From: Ciona savignyi
Lineage: Eukaryota > Chordata > Ascidiacea > Phlebobranchia > Cionidae
Assembly: GCA_000149265.1 (NCBI GenBank)
Contig: CH002564.1
Span: 644,688-708,687 of the forward strand
Direction: 5' to 3'
Length of the DNA: 64,000 nucleotides
The notes under the pieces were generated by a model. It made no database searches and had not been told where the DNA came from. It saw only the letters and a program-made list of their open reading frames with translations. Of this stretch, positions 1-10,800 are shown in pieces. Positions within the stretch are counted from its first letter, which is position 1; each line of letters starts with the position of its first letter. Both the position numbers and the translations under genes were made by a program.

Positions 1-842
1 TTCGCATTAGTTGGGGAAATAATATTAAAAATCAATTTTCCGCCGATTACCTCATTTAAGGGTAATGCATCAGACTATAATATGAACAGGTGGGATTGAT
101 GCCTGTCGATAAGTACTTAGTTGTGTCATCGAACAAGGCATTTATACGTTACAACGTCTTCATCGTAAATAACACACTGCACGAGCCTACATATAAAGTT
201 AACAATTATACCCGCCACCAATAAACGGATTCCCTTAACGAGTTACCTGGTGGCAACAGTGTATACTATATATCATTTAATATGTTTTTCCCTACCTACC
301 TAAATAGAAATGACACAACGTCCAACTATTCATCATACCATATTGCTTCTTTCACAAGATCGGTTTACGCGTAATCAACCTCAGATTACCGGGAAAGTAA
401 TTTTTCCATACTGGAACTCAGTTGTGCACTGTCGTAATTCCGGCGCGAACATATTAAGTTTATTTCAATATAAGGAGGCAGGATAAACGGTAAAACTACA
501 AGAATTAACACGTCAGTGAATACCCAGAGCATAGCTGAGAAAAAATATGATGTGGCCATTAAAGTTATCTAGTAGTAGTGATAGCGACTGAAAGAAACAC
601 CGGTACAAGATTTAACTTTATTGCGTATTCAAACAATACAAATAATGTAATATTATATTTGAAAAGAGAGAGAGAGTGTAAAGCGATGTACACAATGAAC
701 CTTTTTCTTTCTATGATTCCCGCACTCTCCTTTTCGGTTATCTGTTCCTATGCCCATTGAACCATCGCATTTATAGACTATATTTTGACTGTGTTTTGAT
801 TATGCTGTGAAGGAATATACTGTAAATACTAAATTAGTAAAT
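1..842. other. 5' flank of the GT31 gene, no gene seen
   Basis: AT-rich flank with no open frame I would call coding. It ends with an AG at 836-837, only 5 bases before the ATG at 843, which could serve as a splice or spliced-leader acceptor; no TATA box or other promoter motif stands out. Confidence 0.4.
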
Positions 843-3800
843 ATGAGACTTGTACTTCGTAATTTTCGTTGCTGTAACACTTCTAGAACGGCGTTACTTA
901 TTGCCGTTGTCGGATTATTCGCTTTCTGGGGTGTTATATTACTGAAGGAAACAGAACATCTCACAGACTCAGCCAACAGTCGGTGAGTTTTTTTGTTTTT
1001 TCAATTTTATTGCTGCTTTTTTATTTCAAATGTACCCTGCTTTAGTAAATATACCTAATCTAAACTGTACCTAAACGATAAGACACTAACTGAAAATGTT
1101 TAAACAAACTAGACAGCAAGGTACCGGTACCAAAGTGTATCTTTCGGCACCGTGCATTCCAACGCTAACAATTCATTTCCTGTTGCGAAAAGTGATTTAA
1201 AAAGCTTAAGAGGAAAAGAAAACGACCTAATATTAACCATATGTGCCGCTGTGCACTCGACACAATTCTTTTCCTTAGACAATTTTTAAGACGTTTAGCA
1301 AATCCGAGAACTAAGCTTGCTTTTCCACCCAACAAACATTGTATTTCTGTTACGTCACTATTATAACTGTTCCTAAATATATATTATGTTTTTTACGGAC
1401 TGATATAAAATTAGCACTCAATACAGAATTACCGGTTAAAATGTTATTTAAAGTCCTTACAGTTTTTAAAACTGCCTTTAGCAATATAAAAAAGTTTAAA
1501 AGCATACCAAGGGGTATTATACGGCTTCAATACGTAAAGTGTAAAATGATGACCAAAAATTGGGTTTTAATTTCTAAATAGTACACCCCTAATTATTTTA
1601 TTCTTGCACTCAGATATTGTTAGGTTCGTGAGTTACCAAACCAAACATCCACACGTTTAATTAAAAACGTATATTCTTGTCAGACTTACATTGATACCAC
1701 ATTACCGAACATGCGTGTAACTCAACTAATAAGCCAATTGTGACACTCTTTATGTCCAAACGTCGGTTAAACATGGTGGTCAACAATTTTAGCATTACAA
1801 ACCATGCAGATTGGCTCATTTGCGGATTTTGTTTTGGGTACTCTGGTCCTGCTATAACTGATCAAAATCAATGTGTTAAACCTGGCTATTTGTTAAATAC
1901 TAATATTTATATAGTTAAACCCGATTGTACAGCTTCTTTCGATTTAATCCATCATTTTTACAATATTCATGTCAATTATCGATTTCAGCCATGCCGATTT
2001 CCATTTAACTCGTTAAGCACATCTGTCCCTGACTAGGCAATAAGATTTTTCATGATTACTAACCGAAAAAGCTTTTTAAATCGATGTTAGTCTGTTCTGC
2101 AACAGCAATTTTTATGTTGGTGTTATTTATGTGGCTAATATTTAAAATTTAGTTTTCGTCGCTATGCTATTTTACATAAGTCCAATCGATTTGCCTGGTA
2201 AATAAGTGCGCCGCCTTTAAGCCGAAGGATCGCAAAATCGCCACTGGTCAAAATATATTTTGTGTTTTGTGTTCTTGGTGGCCATTGCATAAACCCAGTG
2301 GAATGATGGGTTCTACCAAATAAAAGGAACGTATCAATCATACATAACGCACTGCAATAGCTCTGGTAACCCGGCGGTTGGCGCGAGGTGATCTAACGAT
2401 TGCCCGTGTGATAACGTTCCTTGCGTTTCCCTATTTACGGGGATAAATACAAATATCTCCGACCCTACTATTTTTTCCGGTCCAAAAGTGACCCATTAAG
2501 ATGAATGGTATTTTTTTAACAGTTGTTGCTATTTTTAATGTTTTGCAGGTCGAATCCTTTTAACAGAAATGAAAAAGATCGCGCCTTTTCCATTGTTGAA
2601 TCCTACTTTAAAGGTTTGCATATATTGGTTCGATGGTTCCTAAATAAATACTCAATAAAATCCTTTAGTTAACTTAATTTGATTTAACTCGTAACAAACT
2701 GAACAACTAAACACGATAGATATACTAATAATGCCTGCCATAAAAATGATATATATAGAGTTGTTATCAAGCCGACACACACTTTGAAGTTGACAACATA
2801 TACCCATTATTGTTATGTAGTACGGTCGTGTGGCCGAATGGTTAACGCGACCAATACATATTTCAAGTTTCATAAAAAAATAACGTTATGTAAACCTACC
2901 TACCTTATGGCTTCCAAGGATGATTTCGAATTTACCTTGCTTTATTTTCTCTCTTTATTAAAGCGAGGGACTTCGCATTACAAAATTAAATTTAAATGAT
3001 CTCCAAAATTCTATATACACTGATTAAGCTATGTATTGTTGCCAAATGGGCAGTCGTGTGAACAATGATAATTTAATGCAAGCAACAAAGTACCATATCA
3101 CATATCACACCTCAAAGACTCTAGATCACACATGGACAGACGACAGTCAACGGGCTAATTCTGGCCCGCCGGATGTTATCGCCATGTTGCAAGACTAAAC
3201 AGCGATGTCACATCTAAATTATAATGTCACAGCAATATTTGTGCGTCGCTTGCGATTTGTGAGTTTGATCACTTGGCCCGCCAGTCTAAAATGAAATAAT
3301 TTTGGACCATGATTCAAAAAGTGTGCCTATCTGCTTTAGATTTTCTGCAATTAATCGGTAGAACGTCCGTACAAACGCGCCTTATTAACCAGCCCAATGT
3401 TATAGTGAATGACTCTCCGAGCATGCGCCAACAACCCGACAACGGCTGTACCCAGCTGCGAAAGTTGGTCAGCCCCAAAGCCGAGGTGAAACCAGTCACT
3501 GGGAAGTTCATGGAGAAGATGGATCCTCCACGGGAGTTGGCTGTTTATACTTTAACCCCGTGGGCGGTGGTAGCGGCTGCGGTCGACAAGCGCTGTACCA
3601 ATGGAACTGGTCAAGGTGCAAAATGGTGTAAAATGACATATGTATAAATATAAGTAAACAAATTATGCCGCTTTCACGTTGTCTTTAGCAGACTAATTGC
3701 TTAACTTCCACAAAAAAATATATCAAATTAAAATATATCAAAACCAATTATTAAAATTAAATAAGTTATGATTTTTGTATGAGATGTCCCTGCCCCAATA

Positions 3801-5162
3801 AGTCCAAATCTCATCTTAGGTTCTATATCCTGGTCAATGGTGAGTTTAGTGAAGAGCTCACTAACCAATCGTGAACGAAGAGACGCGATTAGGAATACAT
3901 GGGGAAGTGTCAAAATCTTGGATGGCGTGCGTTTTGAGGTAGTCTTCGTACTCGGTCAAACAAACGGAAATTCAACCCTGCAACGTCTTATCGAAAACGA
4001 GGCCAAACTTTATGGGGATTTACTCCAGTTTAACATGAACGACACCTCCGAGTAAGGATTGTTTGGTCTGGTCAGTCGTCTGGCCATTGGTTAATATGCA
4101 ATGCGGCCTTTAACCGCCCAGCTCTGGTCCCAAGTGGTTACCGTACGGTCGTGTGGTCGAATGGTTAACGCGACCGATACATTTACAATATTCTATACAA
4201 AAAAACGTTCTTAGCGACGAGTCTATCATGGATTCGAAACTCAGCATGTTAAAACGAAAAGTGATGACGAACATTGTCTTGACTCAGAGGCTTTAAATCA
4301 GGCATGGGCAACATAAGGCTTGACTGTATCTAAGTATACTCTGTAATTAGGATAATAAATACTATTCATGTATTATTCCGGACCACCAAGAACCTTATTT
4401 TCACACATCTGGCCCGCCGACTATAGAAGTTGCCCATTCCTGCTTTAAATAGTGGTTCACAATTTCGGCAACATTACTCAATAAACTTGACCGGGCATGA
4501 TATGTTCTGTTAAATATCAGAGTAAAAACAACTGCCGTTTTTCGTTTCCACTCCCGCCTTACTTTTTATTTTCCGTATCTGTAATATTTGGATATGTTAC
4601 CATACAACCCATATATGTTACCATCGTCTTTTAATGCTTTTCCAGGTGGGTGCCGGAAAAAGTTCTAGCCGGAATGCAATGGGCGTCCCAGGCTTTCCCT
4701 CCAGACTGGATTTACACCTCCGTTGACGATGATATCGTTCTAAATCTTCCCAAACTCGTCGCTTATTTCAACGACGATCTGCTGCGCACAGAAAGCAACG
4801 TTGAGTCGTCGGGCGTGAAACTGCGGCCGTGCATCGAAGACTTGCCCTTGGTGTGCGTTTACAGCTACCAGCCGGCCGATAAACCGGCGCGGAACAATAG
4901 CAGCAAGTGGTACATGCCGTTGGAGTTGTTTCCGAACAAAGAGTGGCCGATATACTGCCGCGGTGGAATGTATAGCGCTCCGGTTAAGATGGTGACTGAT
5001 CTCTTTGCCGCGTCCAGAAATACGCACCACTTGTACCTGGATGACGTTTGGATAACCGGCTTTATGCGCCGCAAACTTGGCAAGGACGACATAAACATAA
5101 TGGTAAGGTTGATACCGGGCTTAGTTCGAACCCATAATGAGGTCGTCGACCTTTTTAAGTAA
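843..5162 (+). CDS. GT31 beta-1,3-galactosyl/N-acetylglucosaminyltransferase-like, 5 exons
   Basis: Exons 843-982, 2549-2613, 3340-3615, 3820-4051 and 4646-5162 join in phase to 1230 nt (409 aa), a normal length for this family. Residues 1-14 are basic and Cys-containing, then about 16-34 form one hydrophobic segment (TALLIAVVGLFAFWGVILL), a type II Golgi signal anchor, followed by a stem of about 120 residues with a poor match to anything. The catalytic part shows RRDAIRNTWG and FVLG in exon 4, the metal-binding DxD as VDDDIVLN at about 264-271, WPIYCRGGMY and the acidic LDDVWITG in exon 5. These are the GT31 landmarks in order. Family knowledge: a Golgi enzyme adding beta-1,3 Gal or GlcNAc from a UDP-sugar; the exact donor and acceptor cannot be told. 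Exon 3 could instead end at 3609 (two residues shorter, same phase). Several NxS/T sites are present. Confidence 0.88.
983..2548 (+). other. Intron 1 of the GT31 gene
   Basis: 1.57-kb intron, GTGAGT to TTTGCAG, AT-rich. The only recognisable content is a 5'-truncated copy of SINE family B near the 3' end (2262-2480). Confidence 0.7.
2262..2480 (+). repeat. SINE family B copy (truncated)
   Basis: Family B is the commonest repeat here. A full copy begins with a tRNA-like head (gcctttcagccgaaaggttg, then ggttcgaaactgg), continues with tgtccttgggcaaggcactt, a segment with gggttctac and cacactgcaatagc, and ends in cccattcacggggataaaca plus tatccta. This copy starts in the middle, near acccagtgg. 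Confidence 0.75.
2817..2890 (+). repeat. SINE family A copy (head only)
   Basis: Family A is a second tRNA-derived SINE: head gtcgtgtggccgaatggtta with an A-box, a short A-rich middle, and a B-box-like end (gggttcgaaact). Only the head is present here, in GT31 intron 2. Confidence 0.7.
3127..3333. mobile_element. hAT-type MITE at the GT31 exon 3 acceptor
   Basis: 207-bp element with degenerate hAT ends (CACACATGG on the left, GTGTGCCTATCTG on the right) and an internal cccgcc segment shared with the copies at 4299, 24983 and 40069. It is flanked by ctctagat (3119-3126) and ctttagat (3334-3341), an 8-bp target-site duplication with one mismatch. The right duplication contains the AG used as acceptor for exon 3. 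Confidence 0.65.
4142..4262 (+). repeat. SINE family A copy, near full length
   Basis: Has head (gtcgtgtggtcgaatggtta), the aaaaacgttcttagcgacga middle and the B-box-like ggattcgaaactcagc end. Located in GT31 intron 4. Confidence 0.85.
4299..4442. mobile_element. hAT-type MITE, 144 bp
   Basis: CAGGCATGGGCAAC on the left and GTTGCCCATTCCTG on the right are imperfect inverted ends; the 8-bp duplication ctttaaat is perfect (4291-4298 and 4443-4450). Non-autonomous, in GT31 intron 4. Confidence 0.88.
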
Positions 5163-5235
5163 AAATTGGTATATGAATCGTTGAAGCTAACTATTTCGCG
5201 ACAAAACATTTTTTTTGGGAGAAGACTGTTTTTTA

Positions 5236-5241
5236 AATAAA
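5236..5241 (+). promoter_or_regulatory. Poly(A) signal of the GT31 gene
   Basis: AATAAA 74 bases after the stop codon, the first canonical signal downstream. Confidence 0.5.
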
Positions 5242-6569
5242 AATTGGTATATTTATGCTATAAAAAACTTACCAATTGAGGTGTTTTATTACAGAAATAT
5301 ACTGTTGTTTTTCTCATCCAGTAGTGGGATTTTCTTATTTATTAATTGACTGAGTTTGAAAACCAATATGGGATCGCCCCTAAGACAGTTTTTTAAGCAT
5401 AAAACGGTATATATGAGCGGTTGTGTTAACCATTTGACCATTTCTAGGCCCTTACACTTTAATATCAAATATAACACAGAAAAAAAACAACCTTAAAAAC
5501 GTTAAAACTAATGTTACCAGTTAAAACCGTCGATGATATAAAAATGCAAGTGCGTCACAATACATTATAGCATAAGAAGGAAAAAATGCACTAAATTCTG
5601 AAATTAAACTAATACCGTATGGTAAACTCGCAAAGAATTGTATACAAGGTTCTATACTATTGGTTACTATGATGAAAATAGAACTTAATTTCAAGAAAAT
5701 AACGATCACGTTTCTATCTTTCGCCGAAATTGCCCTGACGTTATCTGATTCAAATCCTTTTGTTTATAAGTGCTTTGTTTCTATTGTGTAGAGTGTCTCA
5801 CAGTAGTGATATATAAAGGAACGTAAAAATAATGTAAAGGCACGTTAAGATAATGCAAAATGTAATCATGGAACGGGCTAGATCTATCATTTAAAATCGT
5901 ACTGTAAAAAGTTTTACCACAACTTTTAAGTTAACATCTGTAATTTAATCCCAGAGCCTTCCAAATTTCGTTTAAAAATTTTGACCACTCTGTACATTAG
6001 TATCCGTAATTTATGCTTTTAGCATTCATTCATAGATATATCATGTCCGCCCGCGAACTGAAATCATTTTATTTGGTAGCCGTATTAAAACATTTCTTAA
6101 CCAATAGAGTATTTCAAATAAGTACAGTTTGACAAAAAACACTTATCTAACGCTTAACGCAGACCGTTTCCAGATTAGACCTTTTGTGCACGTGGTAATC
6201 TGAGGAGAAAACTAATACGTCACTTTGCGATTCCCCATGCTTGGTTATGGAACCTAAATAAACTATACGCTACACACACTATATAATATTATCTCTAGCT
6301 AGTCCGCTGTGTCCCTGGACAAAGCCCATAACGAAATCACCCGAACCCAAGGAATTCATGAGTTCTACTAAATCTGAGGATACAATTTAATTATACACAA
6401 CAAACACACTGCAACAGCTTCGGTAACCCGACAGTGGACATAAGGGAATCTTACGATCACGGCATCACCTTTGTTAAATCCCCCGCTGCGTTTTCCAAGA
6501 TGGATAAACAGGAATAATATAACCTATCATTCAAAATGAACATGGTGATGAGTATTCTGATCATTTTAG
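5242..6569. other. Intergenic, AT-rich, one SINE
   Basis: No coding signal seen before 6570. A SINE family B copy, plus orientation and missing its tRNA head, lies at about 6290-6530. Confidence 0.6.
6290..6530 (+). repeat. SINE family B copy
   Basis: Recognised by tgtccctggacaaag, gagttctactaaat and cacactgcaacagcttcgg. Diverged from the consensus. Confidence 0.75.
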
Positions 6570-6788
6570 GCCGCACCTCGGTCAGAACGAAGCGATGAGC
6601 TTCTAATGGACGAAGCCACCGGTATCGAGAATGTAGAGGAAGCCCTCACGCAGCATTTGTGGGGGAACATCAACTTTAAGGTCATTGACGTCACGGCAAG
6701 AATTTTCGAAATTTGGGGCGCCTGGAAAACTTCACTCGCGCGACACCATGTGTGCAGTGTTGTTACCGGTAGTGCGACGGAAACGTGA
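6570..6788. other. Exon-like open segment, strand ambiguous
   Basis: A GC-rich island in AT-rich DNA. On the plus strand it follows ttttag and is open for 72 codons to TGA (contains VEEALTQHLWGNINFKVIDV). On the minus strand 6721-6603 follows a good acceptor (ttttccag) and reads 39 codons to TAG, ending REGFLYILDTGGFVH. Both readings look protein-like and I recognise neither. It may be a terminal exon of an unrecognised gene or a gene relic. Confidence 0.3.
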
Positions 6789-7886
6789 TTATTTATTTTC
6801 TCCCATCTTACCAATTCGTTTTGTTTTCTTAGCCAAGAGGTTTCTAGTTCTTAAATACTTGTTTTTTCTGTTCAATATTTCTTTTGAAAGTTTCATTTTT
6901 GGGGCTTTGCACATTTTACGAGTATATTACCTTGTGTATACGACATTATGCAAACGGACACTGTAACCCAAGTAATCGCCAAGAATAGACATTGGACCTA
7001 TACAAGCTTTGGCGCTGACGGGAAGATGATTGCATCTAAGATGACGCGCTAGCTCTTGCTTAACACATTAAGCGTCATAGTGTAAGCTTGTGTAGAACCC
7101 AACTTTACTTCTTCAGTTTTCTAATCGTCCGAAATTAGTGTAGTCCAATTGTTACCAAATTTTTACGTTTAATGACTGATTTTCTTTAATTTATAATTTA
7201 TATAAACCAAATTCTTCAACGATTTTGAGCCTTACAGTTCTCACGGTATTTATAATTTTTTTATACCTTTTGCCGTTTTTTAACAAATAATGTCATTTTT
7301 TGTGTTTGTTTTCTTTCAAACCAAGTTTCGAACCCATGATACCCTTCACTAAGACAATTTTTTATAAGAGTCGGTAAATGTATCGGTCTCGTTAACATTC
7401 ATCACACTCTACATACTTTGTGTTTTAATAAGCCTAGCGTCATCGTAAGTTCTAGAACAGTCACACGGTGGCGGTAACAATCCCGAGTCTTTTCCACTTT
7501 TAAACAGCGACCACAAGGTTATCAAGTAGCTCCCGCAAAATATTATAACCGTTTATAAATGGGATGTGAAATACATTTATCTCAAAGTATATGGGTTTGG
7601 ATATTCTGCGCCATTTTTTTAGCCAGTTGTTCGAGCTTATTATTCTAATTGTCATCAGAATCAATGAAAATGTAAAAATACTGATAAAACCACCTTAGTT
7701 TGTATATAGCTATATGCTAAGTATAATTGTACAGCAGCTAGGCGCTCATGCAGTCTACTATTATGATTAAGCATATACAACAAGAATGAAGTTATGGACT
7801 TTGTCTTAATATAATCTACATGTTATGTAACGATAATACAGTTTCAATGTGACATCAGCAATGTATGTACAAGGTATGTGACGTCA
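6789..7886. other. Intergenic, AT-rich
   Basis: Nothing coding recognised. A minus-orientation SINE family A copy lies at about 7316-7430. Confidence 0.55.
7316..7430 (-). repeat. SINE family A copy
   Basis: Read on the minus strand: diverged head, aaaaaattgtcttagtg middle and gggttcgaaacttgg end. Confidence 0.7.
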
Positions 7887-10800
7887 TTAGAGCGTACAAA
7901 CGACGCAACGAACTTCTCTTCCTATCACGAAAGGCTCGCACAGTAGCGATGTACACTGGGTTTCCATCATGAATAAATACGCCCCTCCTTGCGAGCCCTG
8001 GGTGCCGGGAATAACTTGCGGCGTCTCGTCGACGCATATGTGGCTGGTGGAATGCTTGTCACTGTGCCCGGTCGCCATTATGTAGCCCCGGTACTCCATA
8101 TTCCAACCGTCCGGGCAATCCTCTTGTCCGGGAATCATTAACTGCATGGAAATATATTTTGGTAAATTCCTTTTTTTTACTGAGCCAAGTTTCGAACCCA
8201 TGATGGGCTCGGCTCGTCGCCAGGACCGTTTTTTTGTATATGTATCGGTCGCGTTTACCATTTGGCCACACGACCGTACCCATTTTCCTGTTGTTAGGAT
8301 AGAATAATCACTTTAATCCCAATTGATCGAATACCACCTGCAATCAAGCGAATCGCTAAAAGAGAAAAATTCGTGAAGAGTTTGCCTATATAAGTCGAGG
8401 GATTCAGTTACCTGGGTAACTTTGGTCTCTGCCAAGCAAATGGCACACGGGACAGAATGGTATTGAATGTTGAGCGATTCTGTGAGGGTAAGGTCGAATA
8501 GGGGCTTCACCCACGCGCTATCTCGATATTCAAGTCCATACAGATACGAGGCACCTGGTAATACAATACAAAAGTATGGGTCAACGTTAGTGCCAAAGCC
8601 ATTCATTTAGACTCGAGACTCCAGATGAACCTGGTAAGTTACTGTTACAGTAAAAAGGAAATAACATTTCAACACTAAAGGCGAATGAAGCAACAGACAG
8701 AGGGTTTGTGAAAATTATGCCGTTTGTATAGCACTTATTATGACTGTAGTTAGTTAACCTTGTTAAAGCCTCAAACGAATAAGATAGGATACCCATGTTT
8801 ATCTCCGTGAGTGAAAAAACCAATGAGGGATAACACGGTCAATCGTTAGATCACCTCATGCCCATCGCCGGGTTATAGTAGCGATTTTAGTGTGTTGTGT
8901 ATGATTCACACGTTTTCTTTAATTGAGTAGAACCCAATAATCCGCTGGGTTCGGACAATGTTGGTTAAGTGCCTTGCCCAAGGACATAACCAACTCGCTC
9001 GCGACCAGTTTCGAAGTTGAACACTTTTGGCTAAAAGGCGACGCACTAAACCATTAATCTGTCGGACGAAAAATTAATCATTTCAGTTGCAATAAAAATG
9101 TGTATCAGATGTTTATGATTTACTGTATTTAAAATGCAAATACAAAGACAGACTAAAATTGTTAACAATTGTTATCAGACAATAATTTTACTTTAATACA
9201 ATTTTAATAAAAAATGGTAGCATATATATAACGTGGGGTAAACCAGCACTACTTCATATAGGGCAGTAAGACGGTCGTTATTATGATAAATGTAGTTTCT
9301 CCAGGCTGGAAACAGTTAAAAAAGACAAATAGAGAAACTGCTAATCAAAACTAAGAAAATTAATTCCACCCTTGTCCCACACACTAATTTTTATAACTAA
9401 TGCTAAATTATTTCCATTTAATGTGCAGTTTCTCTGCTTCCCTCTTTCCCTTCCTTTAATAAATATTCTCCCAGGTCGATTATTTTGCAAAATATTTTGG
9501 TCCTAAAATGAAACCAAACCTTGATTTCCATCGAAAAAGTGTCCAGGTGAATAACTGACATTGTGATGAATGCACATGAGGTTGCTGGTTCCGCCCGTGT
9601 GGTTGAAAGAGAGCCAGCGGCCGCTCCTGAAGTGGGATTTGCAAGGATTACTTTTTATATTGTGTCTGCTATNNNNNNNNNNNNNNNNNNNNNNNNNNNN
9701 NNNNNNNNNNNNNNNNNNNNNNNNNNNNNNNNNNNNNNNNNNNNNNNNNNNNNNNNNNNNNNNNNNNNNNNNNNNNNNNNNNNNNNNNNNNNNNNNNNNN
9801 NNNNNNNNNNNNNNNNNNNNNNNNNNNNNNNNNNNNNNNNNNNNNNNNNNNNNNNNNNNNNNNNNNNNNNNNNNNNNNNNNNNNNNNNNNNNNNNNNNNN
9901 NNNNNNNNNNNNNNNNNNNNNNNNNNNNNNNNNNNNNNNNNNNNNNNNNNNNNNNNNNNNNNNNNNNNNNNNNNNNNNTCTGGTTAACTTGGCCGATCAT
10001 ATACCGACTCCTATACAAAAACTTACCCATCATGGGTTCGAAACTTGGCTCGGTAAAAAAACGTAAAAAGCAATATACAATTGTTATGCAAACACAGCAT
10101 CTTTACCGTGATAAATGAGCTTGGTTCGACCATGGTTGGTGCAATCTTTTCGACCCCATCGCACGTACGTCACGCCCTGGAAAACTAATAAAAGAATAGT
10201 TAACATGATGACAAAACGACGGAGCCTCTTACTTTGCTCTCCCGTCGTCTGTATCACTACTTCTTGTGGCAACGCCTGTAAATAGAGAAAGCGTAGCTAA
10301 AGAGAAAAGTTTTATCAATGCTGTGTACACTGCTATGTAGATATAAACACAGCTTAAGCTTAAAAAGAGCCACCAATAAAGCCTATAGCTTTGTCATAAT
10401 ATCAACGGCCATATGGACTATTAGAACTTTAAACGATTGACTGTAAGTACAGGCAATTGACCGGTACACACGCAGCTATATATGCATGACTATATCGACC
10501 TGTCCAACGCTACCGCTTCGCCGATTCCTGGTTAGAACGCCAGCGTCTTCGGAGCGACGAACTCGCCTGAGTACCGAGTCAAACTCTCTCATCTGGACAT
10601 TCATGGCTTGCATCTGCCGTTGGACCCTGTGGAAATATTAGTTCCTAGTCTCTTAGACAATTATCAACATCAAATGTTTCTCATGGATCATCTGCGGTGC
10701 AAGTCATATAAACAATTTAAAAAATTTGAGCTGGCACCATATTGTTACTCAAAAAAGCACTTATTTAACTATCATGACTGGTCTTCGTAGTTTGGTTTAT

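Noticed and set aside
2817-10072. tRNA genes suggested by GTCGTGTGGCCGAATGG and GGTTCGAAACT motifs
   Set aside because: The A-box and B-box parts are spread over about 110 bp and cannot form a cloverleaf; the same unit recurs across the window, so these are SINEs.
9503-10118. Long open frames running through the first N block on both strands
   Set aside because: The frame is open only because N cannot encode stops. Only the 9626-9520 minus part (C4-like exon 4) is supported by motifs.
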